Assembly: GCA_013397115.1 (NCBI GenBank)
Contig: VWZW01006247.1
Coordinates: 248,001 to 312,000 of the forward strand
Source: Edolisoma coerulescens
Lineage: Eukaryota > Chordata > Aves > Passeriformes > Campephagidae
DNA length: 64,000 nucleotides
Reading direction: 5' to 3'
Both the position numbers and the translations under genes were made by a program. Shown here in pieces: positions 1-10,800 of the stretch (position 1 is the first letter of the stretch; each line of letters starts with the position of its first letter). Under the pieces are notes generated by a model. The model made no database searches, was not told the DNA's origin, and saw nothing but the letters and a program-made list of their open reading frames with translations.

Positions 1-3000
1 TATATTCCAAGAAAGACTTAGCAGAACTTTTCTGAATAATTAATACTTAAAGTTGAGCTAGGCATTGCTGCCCTTTGTTTTCAAATTTAAAAAGAAAAAA
101 AAAAACAAGAAAAAAAAAGGAGAATCTGGTAGAAGACAGGAGGCAAGGGGATTTGCCAAGTCATTCCAAGGATAAACAACTTTGGTCACTGCCACTCTTA
201 AGGAGCGATGACATTTCAGTTATTGATGAGAGAATCTGCCCTAGGTTAATTCCTCTCTGTTTTGAGGGGAAAACTCACACTGAAGTCAAATCACAGAAAA
301 GTGATTCTGTATAAACAGGATGGGAGTTTGCATTAATTCCCTCTGTGCAAAGGGACTTAAGCAAAGGGACAAACAGAGCATTCTTCAGACAATTTGGACC
401 AGACCTAAAAGTCATATCTGGTCCTTTCTCTCTCCCATTTTTATGCTGTTTTACTTAACTGGAAGTACAATGTTTGTAAAGGGTGTTGGATTAACAGCAT
501 CACAAACAGAAGTTCTCTGTTTGTATCCAGAACAGATTTTGTTACAGTAATCTTACCCCTCCCATCCTGACCTTTAAGTGGCTCCCAATAAAGAACAGGA
601 GGTATAGCCCAAATTTCTGAAAATTGCTATCTGATTAATATGAAGGTGCAAAATTATCAATTAGACCACGGCAAAAGGCCATCTCCTCAGTTATAGAGCT
701 GAGAAAATATGTAAAAATTAAAACAGTAGCATCACTGTGACTAAGTAGGTCTCATCAAGGTAATAATTCTGTTTTCTGTGGTGTGTTTGAAAGAGGGAAA
801 AAATGGTATTGATAATACTAGAATGTTGCATTAACCAATCCTGGAGATAAGAGGCTGGACAAGCATTTTAATAAACTAAAATTTTAAGTGCTAGCTACTG
901 TCTTTGCTGGGTACTTGCAGTTTGGAACAGTTTTGATGTCCGCAAAGGGGAGAGACACAGGAATGCGAGGTGACTTCCAGAGCTGAGGCTTAGAAAAATC
1001 ACCTCTGGTATCAACAGAAACTGGAAACAAAGAATTAGAGGAAAATGTTCTGCCATAAAGCTCCAGTCACAGTCCCAGTTTCATTAACCTTCACTGATGA
1101 AGTAAAGTTTATGGCACGCTAAGGAGAGAGATTCAAGACTGAAGTCAGTGACCACACTGAAAAACAGTTCAGCGGGTGAGTTAATCTACAGAGCAAGTTG
1201 GAGCAGGAAGCAGGAGTACCTTCACTACACAGTACCAGGAGATACAAAGACTTGCAAGTGCCTGAAACAAAGGCAGTAAAGGTTAAGCAAGATCAAGCTT
1301 ACTGGCACTCAATGGCAGTGAAGAGATTCCAGCTCTGCTCCCTGCTGCAGAGGATTTACTCTGGCCAGTCATGTAATCATGATTCAGTTTCCTCGGTTAT
1401 GAGCACCTGGCAAGGGCACTGCAGAGATCAGTCTGCAAATATTTTTGCATAGTAATTTGAAAATATAACATGATATGAGATGGTTAACTTGTAACTGTTG
1501 TAGGTTACCAGCAACTAGGGAGGAGTCTCTTCTGAGAGCTGACTGGTCTGTCAGTCAGAGATACCTACCAGGAAGAACCCACCTCTGCCACCAGCCTCAG
1601 TAGGAAGACTCAGTGTAACTTAATGACTGAGTGTGCCTCTCTACCTCAGAAATGTCCCTGCTCCTCTGTTTAGGATGCTTTGAACTACAGGTGAACAAGT
1701 TTGAAGTTTGTACAGCTGCTCCTACATTTTGTCTATCTGACAGTAGAATAATCCTCCTTAAGAAAACTTGCAGTGGTTATTAAAGAAATGACAGAGAAGA
1801 AAACAAGATTCAAGGTTTTCTTCTGTTCTTTTCTAATTGACTTAGGGTCTAATAATTTCTGTTTAGATTCCTAGACAACAAATTGATTAGTGTCTTGTAA
1901 GCACCTGAGTAAATTAATTCTTGTTCAAGAATGATGGAAACGTTTCTCTCTAAAAGTGTCCTGTTAAGAGGAGAGGGCCATAAATCCAGACCCATTTAAT
2001 GTAGACAGGGCTCCAGTGATGGCTATATGACCATCCCCCAAAAGCCCATTAAGAAGGAGGCTTGCTGCAAAGAGAGACAGGAACAAACACTCAAGGCAGA
2101 AAAGTGAGTCACCTGGTGACGTTTGAGCTCCAAACACTTGTTAATGAACCATCGCTATTTTCCTGGCATCCTTTTATTTGGCACTTTGCTGGATTAAGTC
2201 AGTATCATACTACGTTGATGACCATCTGTCTGTGCTACAGTTGTGCCTTGTATCCAGTTTCATACTGTTCTCATGCTACTCAAGATTATATTGCTGCTTA
2301 TGCTTGTATATGATCTATGGATAAGCAAAAGATTTCTGTCATAAGGGTTATGGGTTGACAGCCTTTTTAATCAGAAAAAAACCCCATAAGCTTATTTATG
2401 CATTTTTATGGATCTGGTTTGTAAACATGCATGGAAATTTGAAGCCATAACAACATTGTGTCCTGATTCAAAATATTCAATTGATAGTTGAGGTGAGGCA
2501 AAAGTCTCTGAAGTAAACTGTGCATCCTAGGAAAAAAACATTTCTTTAGATGGAAGGGTTTGCAGAATTTGAATATGTGCTTCTGCAGTCTTTTCATAGC
2601 TATTTTTTCAAAAGAAGCATAATGGGGAACCACAAAAAACTAATCTCACCTGAAAAAAAATCTACTTTCCTGTAAAATTTCCTATTATTTTTTTTCCTTG
2701 CATGACTCCACACCATCACTCTTATCTTAAAAAAAATTATAAATATATCTCTTTGTGTTTTCACAGAACTGACTTTCCATATGATAAGCATATTATATAA
2801 GAAGATGGCCCAGAACAGATACACCCTTTACAACACTTCCAATAGCCATCTCCTGGTGAAGTTACAGACGAATACCTGTACATTTTGAAAGAACTGCTTT
2901 TCTAATATGATAAAAAATATAAGGTAAAGAATTGCAAATCACATAAATGTAAAACATCATCCTTTCTCCCCTTGGCTCTCTTCCAGCCCTTCCCCAGTCC

Positions 3001-3315
3001 AGAAAGTACCAGGGTTACTTCACCATCGTAATTTTGGAATGCTTATTCAGGGCTTATTCATATGATAGTAAGCAGAGCAAGATGAAACAGCTGCTCTGTA
3101 ACCAAGGACACAAAAAAAGTTATGTCTGGCATTAGTCTGAATGAGATAAGGGGGTTTTGTTCTGTTTTGTTTTATTAAGAGTGAGTCACCATATACTTTT
3201 GCATTTGAAACACTTTACCTGAACATTTTACCATTTTACCAGGAAAATTCCTGCCCAACAGCTCACTTAGCACAGCTTAAAAGCTTCAGCCCATATCTCA
3301 ATCCTAAAACCAGTT
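1..3315. other. AT-rich unique sequence, no gene seen
   Basis: I see no gene, RNA gene or recognisable mobile element in this stretch. It has an A-rich tract near 86-120 and a T/G-rich patch near 3150-3178 (GGGGG followed by TTTTGTT-type sequence). The short open frames here (up to about 84 codons) show no motif, and there is no convincing exon with flanking splice signals. It is best read as intergenic or intronic background leading into the CR1 copy that starts near 3316. Confidence 0.6.
86..120 (+). repeat. A-rich low-complexity tract
   Basis: This run is nearly all A, broken only by single G, C or T bases and ending in GG. It could be a decayed poly-A or a simple repeat. No recognisable retroposon body lies just upstream, so it is reported only as low-complexity sequence. 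Confidence 0.7.
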
Positions 3316-3350
3316 GATCTCCAGGTACTCAGACCCCTAATCTGGAAGAC

Positions 3351-4590
3351 ATGGAGGGGGAGCAGAATGAAGCCCCCATAACCCAAGGGGAAATGCCCAG
3401 TGACCTGCTTGGCCACTTAGACACACACAGGTCTGCAGGGCCAGGTGGGAACCACCCGAGGGTACTGAGGGAGCTGTTGGAAGAGCTCACTGAGCCACTG
3501 CCCATCAGTTACCTCAGCCCTGGTCAGCTGGGGAGGTCCCAGGTGACGGGAACCTGGCAAATGTGACACCATCTACAAGGGCCAGAGGAGGATCTGGGCA
3601 GCTACAGGCCTGTCATCCTGACCTTGGTGCTGGGGAAGGTCATGGAGCGGACCATCCTGAGTGCCATCACACAGCACATGCGGGACAACCAGGGGATCAG
3701 GCCCAGATGGTATGGGTTTGTGAAAGGCAGGTCCTGCTTAACTCTCCTTGTCTCCTTCTATGACAAAGTGACCCACTTAATGGATGAAGGAACATCTGTG
3801 GATGTCATCTACCTAGACTTTAGTAGAGCTTTTGACACTGTTTCCCACAGCATTCTCATGGAGCCACTGGCTTCCCGTGGTGCAGACGGGTGTACTGGTT
3901 GCTAGGTGCAACACTGTCTGGGTGGCCAGGCCCAGAGAGTGGTGGCGAATGGTGCTACACCCAGTAGGTGGCCAACCACCAGTGGTGCTCCCCAGGGTTC
4001 GGTATTGGGGACAGACCTATTTAATGGACAAGAGGATCAAGTGTACCACCAGTCAATTTGCAGGCGACACCAGGTTGGGCAGGAGTTGATCTACTGGAGG
4101 GTAGGAATGCTCCGCAGAGGGATCTGGACAGGCTGGATCGATGGGCCAGTTAGATGGGACTCAATAAGGTGAAGTGCTGGGTTCTGCACTTGCATCACAA
4201 CAACCCCAGGCAATGCCACAGGCTGGGGGAAGAGTGGCTGGGGGTGCTGGTCGACAACCAGCTGAACATGATCCAGCAGTCCAGGTGGTCAAGAAGGCCA
4301 ATGGCATCCTGGTCTATATCATGAACAGTGTGGCCAGCAGGACCAGGAAAGTGATTGTCCCCTTGTACCCAGCACTGGTGAGGCCACACCTTGAATCCTG
4401 TGTCCTGTTCTGAGCTCCTCCATACAGGAAGGACATTGAGGTGCTGGAGTGTGTCCAGAGAGGGGCAATGGAGCTGGTGAAGGGTCTGGAGCACAAGTCT
4501 AATGGGGAGTGTCTGAGGGAGCTGGACTTGTTTAGCCTGGAGAAAAGAAGATTCAGAGCAGACTTCATTGCTCTCGACAATTCCCTGAAA
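3351..4590 (+). pseudogene. CR1 ORF2 (reverse transcriptase) remnant, non-functional
   Basis: The fragments match CR1-type ORF2 in order. At 3351-3560 is the region before the RT domain. At about 3570-3905 is the RT N-terminal part, with motif A (YLDFSRAFD) at 3810-3836. The conserved GAPQGSVLG motif B follows at about 3990-4016, and motif C lies at 4057-4068. C-terminal ORF2 sequence continues to about 4590 (for example ECVQRGAMELVKGLEHKS). The damage is clear. A stop at 3903-3905 interrupts the motif A frame, motifs B and C are in different frames, and sequence is missing between LFN after motif B and motif C. Motif C reads FAGD where active CR1 enzymes have FADD, so one catalytic aspartate is gone. 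There is no endonuclease domain because of the 5' truncation. It cannot encode a working enzyme. Confidence 0.93.
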
Positions 4591-4888
4591 GGAGGTTGTA
4601 GGTGGATAGAGTTTGGTCTCTTCTCCAGGCAACAAGTCACAGAACAAGAGGAAATGGCCTCAAGTTGTGCCAAGGGAGGTTTAGATTGGGTATTAGGAAA
4701 AATGTCTTCACAGAAAGGGTTGTCAAGCATTGGGACAGGCTGCTCAGGGAAGTGATGGAGTTTCCATCCCTGGAGGTATTTAGAAGACATGTAGATGTGG
4801 CACTTGGGGCCATGGTTTAGTGGTGGATTTGGCAGTGCTGGGTTAATGGTTGGACTCAATGATCTTAAAGGTATGTTCCAACCTAAAT

Positions 4889-4903
4889 GATTCTGTGATT
4901 CTA
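4889..4903 (+). repeat. CR1 3'-terminal octamer-type repeat
   Basis: CR1 elements end in a short tandem of an 8-base unit of the ATTCTATG/ATTCTGTG type instead of poly-A. Here one full unit and a partial second one remain. This fixes both the orientation (plus) and the exact 3' boundary of the copy that begins near 3316. Confidence 0.85.
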
Positions 4904-6419
4904 AATGCTCTTCCTTGAAAATACCACAGGAAAACACTGATTTGTTATAAAATAACACTTCTATATGCATTTTCCGTCCAGGAATTTCAAAACATTTTAC
5001 AGAGATTAACACAATACTACGAGTCTCACAAATCCCTTGAAAATGATAAAATAAACCAGGCCCATAGAAGTTGCCACACCAGATCTGGCCAGTGTCTCAT
5101 TTAATCCAGCACCCTGAATCCAGTGGACAAGAACAAAACATTAAATATAGCATGGCAATGTATTTAACCCTACCATGCTGATCCCCAAAGACAGCTGAGA
5201 ACACATGAAAAACAGTAACCTTGAAGTCTGGTGACTTCAGTTCAGGAAAGAAGGATAATTATACACATAGGGGTAACTGAGGAGTCTGATAGTTTCTAGT
5301 GCAGCCCCGTTGGTTTTGGCCCAAACTCAAAGGGTCTGCATGTTTTTGTATGCATTTCAGGAAAATAAATGTCATGTATAACTACTGATAAGACTGCTTA
5401 GGGAGAACCAAGTATCAGTGTCCATAAAGATAATTCCCTTCAGGAAGGCATTTGTGCAAAAGAATTAACTTTTCCCATGTTCTCACATGTTCTTATGCCA
5501 CTGTGCTGCTGTTAAAATTGTACAGCTCTGACCCACCTCACTAGCTAAAAGACTCCTGCTATTGTCCATGCTTGTGGGTTTTGATGACAAAATGAATTTA
5601 AATGCAGACTGGAAATCTCTTTCGGCCCTCCCCCAGTGGTGTTGCTTCTTTCCTGGAGAAAACAAAAACCAGAACCCTGGTGGCTAGAAGGAAGCAAAAG
5701 AGCAAAGTTCATCTGTTTGTTCAGAAAGCTGTTCCTATCCTAGCAATAAAGCAAACCTAACTGATTTTCAGGCAGGCAGGACATCCCAGAAATTTCATTA
5801 CTTTGCTGAACTGGCTGCTGTCTTATTAATGTTCACCAGACACAGGAAGGGTGGGGTGGAAAAAGGGATAGTTGGCTGGAAAATATCTACTGGACAAACA
5901 AAATAAAGGCATTTTTTACTTAATATATTAAAAAATCCCAACTGTGTAGGAACTGTATGTTCAATTTCCTAAGGTTTGTTACATACTTGTTCTGCCACCT
6001 GCTGCCCTGGCATTCCCCAAGGTTTCAGGCACAGAGACTATGTCCATGAGTTTTCCCAGAAACAAATACTGCATGACGAAGAACAAGCATCTAGCAGCCC
6101 AGTGGGCTGTCCAGGAGATACCATAGTTCTGGAAAACAGCATGCTTAAATCCTCCTGAAAGACCACATTATCGCTCCATGTTTTGAAGAATACCACCCTT
6201 GGCCCAGTGCTTCTCAAGACGTGCTTTTTCTCTTGATGGGTGGGATTCTGCAATGAGGATTAGCACACTGGCTCTACTACCTTAGAAGTCAGATATAATG
6301 AGGGAAAGTCCCTCAGACTGTCACCACTGCTCTAGCTCCTCCAGAGAAAGAAAGAGGGAAAGTTGATCCAGAAAGAGAATATTCTGGAGATCAAGTGAGT
6401 GACTAAAGAATAAATTCTA
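4904..6419. other. Unique spacer between two CR1 copies
   Basis: I see no gene or recognisable repeat between the two same-strand CR1 copies. Open frames here are short (60-71 codons) and lack motifs. A purine-rich stretch near 6340-6420 could be an unrecognised upstream continuation of the second CR1 copy, but the similarity becomes clear only from about 6420. Confidence 0.5.
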
Positions 6420-7572
6420 CCTTTTGAAAGAAGAAGTTGTATCCACTGTGGAAGGAAAAGGGAGGGGTATGACCAGTGGAAGCAAGGTCAGGTGACATGG
6501 GAAGAATACAGAGATGCTGCTTGCCATGGTAGGGGGCAAATACATGTGGTCAAAGCTCAACAGGAGATGAAGCAGGCCAGAATTGTGGGGGACAACGAAA
6601 AGAGTCTTTTTCAAATACATTAATGGCAAAAGGCAGTGTAGAAATAACATCATCCCATTACAGGATGAAGACTGCCACCCCACAAACGGAGACGTGGACA
6701 AGGCAGAGGTGTTTAAATGCATTCTTTGCCTCTGCCTTCAACATGGATGATGTGCCACAGGGGCCTCTAGCCCTGAGCTAGAGGACCATGACTGTGAGAA
6801 TGATCAATTCCCCAACTGTGTGGGATGCGCTGCACCAGCTGGATCCCTACAAATCTATGGGACCTGATGGGATTCATCTGAGGAGCTAGCTGATGTCATC
6901 ACAAAGCCTCTCTCAATGATTTTCAGCAGTCTTGGGAATCCTGAGAGGTCCCAGCTGATGGGAGGCTGGTGAACACTATCCTGATTTTCAAGAAGGGCAA
7001 GAAAGAGGACCCCAGAAACTACAGGCCTATCAGTCTTAATTCAGTGCCAGGTAAAATCATGGAAAAGCTTATTCTAGGAAGTATTGAAAAACACCTGGAA
7101 GACAACCCAGTCATTGACGACAGCTAGCACGGCTCCATAAGAGGAAAGTCCTGCTTGTCGAACCTGATTTCCTTCTACAACAGGGTAGCCCACATAAAAG
7201 ACCTAGGAAAGCCAGCAGATGTAATCTTCTTGGACTTTGGCAAAGCTTTTGGTATCCTGTTGGACAAATTGTCCAGACCACAGCTGGATAAACACATCAT
7301 GCGCTGGGTGAGCAACTGGCTCACAGGTCAGGCACACAGAGTTATAGTGAATGGGGTGACATCAGAGCGGGGTTCTGCAGGGCTCCATCCTCGGCCCTGT
7401 GCTCTTCAACATCTTCATTAATGACCTGGACACAGGATTCGAAGGAATACTAAGTAAGTTTGCCAATGGCACTATATTGTGAGGAGCTGTTGACTCCCTC
7501 GAAAGCATGGAGGCCCTGCAGAGAGACCTCAACAAATCAGAGAGATGGGCAATCACCAACTGTATGAAGTTT
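6420..7572 (+). mobile_element. CR1 LINE fragment, different subfamily, lacking both ends
   Basis: A second CR1 copy in the same orientation, from another subfamily than the one at 3.3-4.9 kb (for example FKYINGKRQCRNNIIPLQDE-like sequence before the RT domain). Recognisable ORF2 sequence begins near 6420, covers the RT domain and stops abruptly near 7572, just after a peptide ending AITNCMKF. The rest of ORF2, the 3' UTR and the terminal ATTCTRTG repeat are missing. Normal CR1 insertions lose the 5' end and keep the 3' end. This copy was therefore cut by a later deletion or rearrangement, or its 3' part lies elsewhere. Both boundaries are approximate. Confidence 0.9.
6570..7572 (+). pseudogene. 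CR1 ORF2 (reverse transcriptase) remnant, catalytic residues lost
   Basis: Pieces of a CR1 reverse transcriptase are visible in order. The pre-RT segment (KGFYRYI-type motif, here VFFKYINGKR) lies near 6600. A LQLDPYKSMGPDGIH-like segment lies near 6830-6880 and an NYRPISLNSVPGKIMEKLIL-like segment near 7018-7075. Motif A is at 7227-7250 (FLDFGKAF), followed by a WVSNWLTGQAHRVIVNGVTS segment. Motif B (LQGSILGPVLFN) is at about 7376-7412 in a shifted frame, and motif C is at 7459-7470. Motif A reads AFG where AFD is normal and is followed by a small deletion. Motif C reads FANG, so both catalytic aspartates are missing. Stops and at least one frameshift interrupt the frame. It is clearly dead. 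Confidence 0.9.
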
Positions 7573-7765
7573 CTACAATTCTACGAAAACACAGCTTATT
7601 CCTTGTACAGTATTGATTCTGTAAGGTTACAAATATGGAAAAGCAGGAAAAACCTGGTTTTGAAACGACTTTTCACCCAAATCTCTGGACCAACTGTGTG
7701 CTTTCAGTAATTTCCTGGGGCAAAATTTCACTTTAAAACCAAGACTACAGATAATCACAGGTTTC

Positions 7766-7810
7766 TGGTTGTTTTTTATTTTTGTTTGTTTGGTTTGGGT
7801 TTTTTTTAAA
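7766..7810 (+). repeat. T/G-rich low-complexity tract
   Basis: A 45-base tract made only of T and G apart from scattered A, with TTTGTTTG and TTTGGTTTGGG-like units ending in a run of eight or more T. It lies about 190 bases beyond the point where the second CR1 copy breaks off. It belongs to the same compositional class as the tracts at 28622-28814 and 43374-43417. Confidence 0.75.
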
Positions 7811-10800
7811 ATACAGTCATATGAGAATTCGTAAATGTGATTACTGATTTGGTAATTTTTGAATCTTGATGTTAAGCTTCCTTAAAAAGTGCTGGCTTTC
7901 AAAGCACTGATATCCAATACCTCCTGGCAGAACCACTTTACGATGACTGAAATGGCATCTCAAGAACTGAGGCACCTTTATTCACAGTTCATTTCGGAAA
8001 GTGGGTATAAAGCAATTATAAAGGGGCATATGTGTGTAAAACTATAGTAATTTGATCAATACAGTGCTGAGACAGGTAGGGTAACTCTAGATGCCTTCCT
8101 CTAACTGGAAACTGCATGTCTAGCTGAAAGATTTCTATGAGTTTAAGAAAAGAGAATTTATCTGAAAAAAGACACAGATATCAGCAACAGGAAAATACCT
8201 ACAGGACATCATGGACATATCACATTTCAGCCACGGACTTCACAGGCACATCACTATTTATATCACGCTTCTGCTTCAAATGACTTTGGTTTTAATACTG
8301 TGTACTAACATTTACTTTAAGGTTGTTTTTCTTCACTGTAGCTTTAGTTCCTTTGCTTAACTGAAACAGAATGAGCCCATAACTTCACTTGTAAGCCAGG
8401 TGGTGCACCTGATAAATTCAGTCAGGAAGAGAGGAAAACTCTACTAAGCAGACCATAATTTTAAAGGCTTGAACACAACCTTTCATATACTTACGATCTA
8501 TTACTTCTCAAACAAAATCAGGAAAAACTACATGTAATATCTGAATGTTCTTTAGGAAAACTGCTCCCTTTTTCCACCACCAGAGGAATGTTCTTAATCT
8601 ATTTTAGCTGACTTTGTGCATCATGAAGTAGCACAGAGCCCAGTTTCTGCCCTTTACCCTCCGCCAACTCCACCTCTCATGTAACTCCAAAGTGATCCAG
8701 GAAATTTATGAACAGCTTTGTATTTTGCAGAACTTAGTATTTCTGTAAAAAAGGACATTACAGACCAGAATAAGCAGCAGTACGTAAGAAAATTTCTAAG
8801 ACCAGCAGCAGTAAGAGTATAGCTCTATGCATAGCCTTTAGAAGTAGGTACAGAAGATGTCTTTTCTCCCTGCATTTGACACACTTAACCTTCTACCTCA
8901 AAGTCCAGAGGACTACTGCTGCTTCAAAGTGCCTGCTACTTGAAGAAACAGGAGTGCTATCATTATAATTTTACCTCTAACAAATAAATTTCTAATAAAA
9001 CAGGATGGCTTCCTCTCCTCCGGCTCTAAAGACTACAACCTAAAAGCGAGAAACCTTGTGTTGTGGCAGTAAACCCAGAAGCACCAATTTGAACGCACAT
9101 GGGTAGTAATGGTATAGGAGTAAGATGGTACAAATACCGCGTAGCAATTTTTCTGACAGCTCTCTACTTTAACTGGCAGAAAATCAATAACATTAAGACT
9201 GAGGGTCACAGCCTTTGGAAAGAGTTACATCAATGCAAAAAACAGAACAGACAAAGCCAAAAGAGATTATAACCACAGATATCCCAAGGGACAGATGAAA
9301 TCATGCATTATGATGTTTTTGAAAACAAAAAAAATGTCATTCCCTCAATCATACCCCAAATGTCTTGTCTCCTAGTTTTTCACAGTATTTTAAATTAAGA
9401 GGTGAAGACTGCAGTAAAAGATGCTACTATATTTCACTTAAAAGCATAAAGTCTCTCAGTGAAAAGGGTAACTATTCTCATACTCGCAGGTATACCTCTG
9501 GGAAAGTGGTACCATACTTACTGCTCAAAGTTAAGCTTGCTGGTGCAGGCAACAAGCTTCTACTCACAAACAGCAGCCACAGAAAACAGAGGGCTCCCTG
9601 TCCTAACAGTCACAGCTGAAACTGGGCACAGAAAGTGGACAGCATGACAGCAAAACAATCATGGCAGTGAAAAGATGAGGTTTCTACACCTGTACTAAAA
9701 TTCCTGTGCAGGAAAGCACTTTAAGGGTTACCTTTCATCTCCATAATGTAGAATCCACTAAAGGCTCAAGAAACTTGTACACCTGTACCAGCTGTGACTC
9801 AGAAAAGCCCATCCTAACACACGGATGCACTGGAATGCTGGTCATCCCTTAAAAACAAAGGACACTGACTGACCCCCACCCCAAATAAGCAATTGGGCTC
9901 GCGAGTGCCAATTTCTCAACACACGTAGCATAACCAGAGAGGCTGAAGGACACAGCCCATCTGACTGCTGGTGCACCTTTATTTAAATTCTCTTTTTTGT
10001 TAAGTTCTCACCTGTCTTGTCGGCAAGTCATGATACTGTAGAATGAGCCTGGTGTTGACACTGTGACTCCATGTGTTGCCAAGGGCTGCTGTCACACAAC
10101 CAGAATCCCTCTTCCCACTTGCAGAAGATCCTGAAGATAAACATGACAGAAACTGCATCAGGACTGTGGCACAGAAAAGGGTTCAGCATTGAAACTGCAT
10201 CAGTCATCTCAGATTATTCCCTAAGCTAGGTAATTACAAATGGCACTTAATAGATGGCACTGCTGCATTAATTTCCTACCTTTCTGATTTATTTATACAA
10301 CTGCAGTGTGAGTTCTCCATCTCACCCTCTGACATCAATGAAAAGTGGAAAGAATTAAGGAGATGTTGCAAACTATTACCTACCTTCTTGGAGAGACCAC
10401 TATATTTTCTATATACCTAGGGGTGCACCATGCACGTGGGACATTTGCCTATTCCTCTTTAGCTACTCTATCCCCAAGCAAACCAGCTTTCTTTGGGCAC
10501 AGAGGAGAGGCAAGCAGGCCAGCAGAATCACAGTGTATAATGACATAACAAAAAGGGAATCTAAAGGAGCAGAATGTGCTACCACAATACTCTGACCTAA
10601 AAAGCAGAATGATGATTCCTGCCATCAGACATCTACACTTTTTCTAAGATTAGCAAAGAAGAGAGTCCCTTAGCTGTAATTACCATTCTGCTGTCCCTGA
10701 AATCATTTGACCTTTATATAACCCTGAAGGAAAATGGGCTTTGCTGGAATCAGCAATGACAACATAAAGAAGTGCTTCCAACAATGCCACATGAAGCAGC

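Larger units (their letters stand above)
3316..4903 (+). mobile_element. CR1 non-LTR retrotransposon, 5'-truncated, with intact 3' end
   Basis: CR1 LINEs are the dominant retrotransposons of birds and other sauropsids; they copy themselves with a target-primed reverse transcriptase. This copy starts inside ORF2, so it is 5'-truncated as most CR1 copies are. It then runs through the reverse-transcriptase domain, the ORF2 C-terminal region and the 3' UTR. The 3' end is characteristic: a TTGGACTCAATGATCTTAAA-like stretch, then TTCCAACC-like sequence, then GATTCTGTGATTCTA at 4889-4903. The 3' UTR (about 4590-4903) contains the usual CR1 phrases, such as a GGCTGCTCAGGGAAGTGATG-type stretch. The orientation is unambiguous. 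The copy is old: coding frames are broken and the catalytic site has changed. I could not make out a target-site duplication, which is usual for CR1. The start is approximate to about 20 bases. Confidence 0.95.

Noticed and set aside
4195..5012. Minus-strand open frames of 150 and 232 codons.
   Set aside because: They are antisense to the CR1 copy at 3316-4903, whose plus-strand motifs are unambiguous. The minus frames only reflect its base composition.
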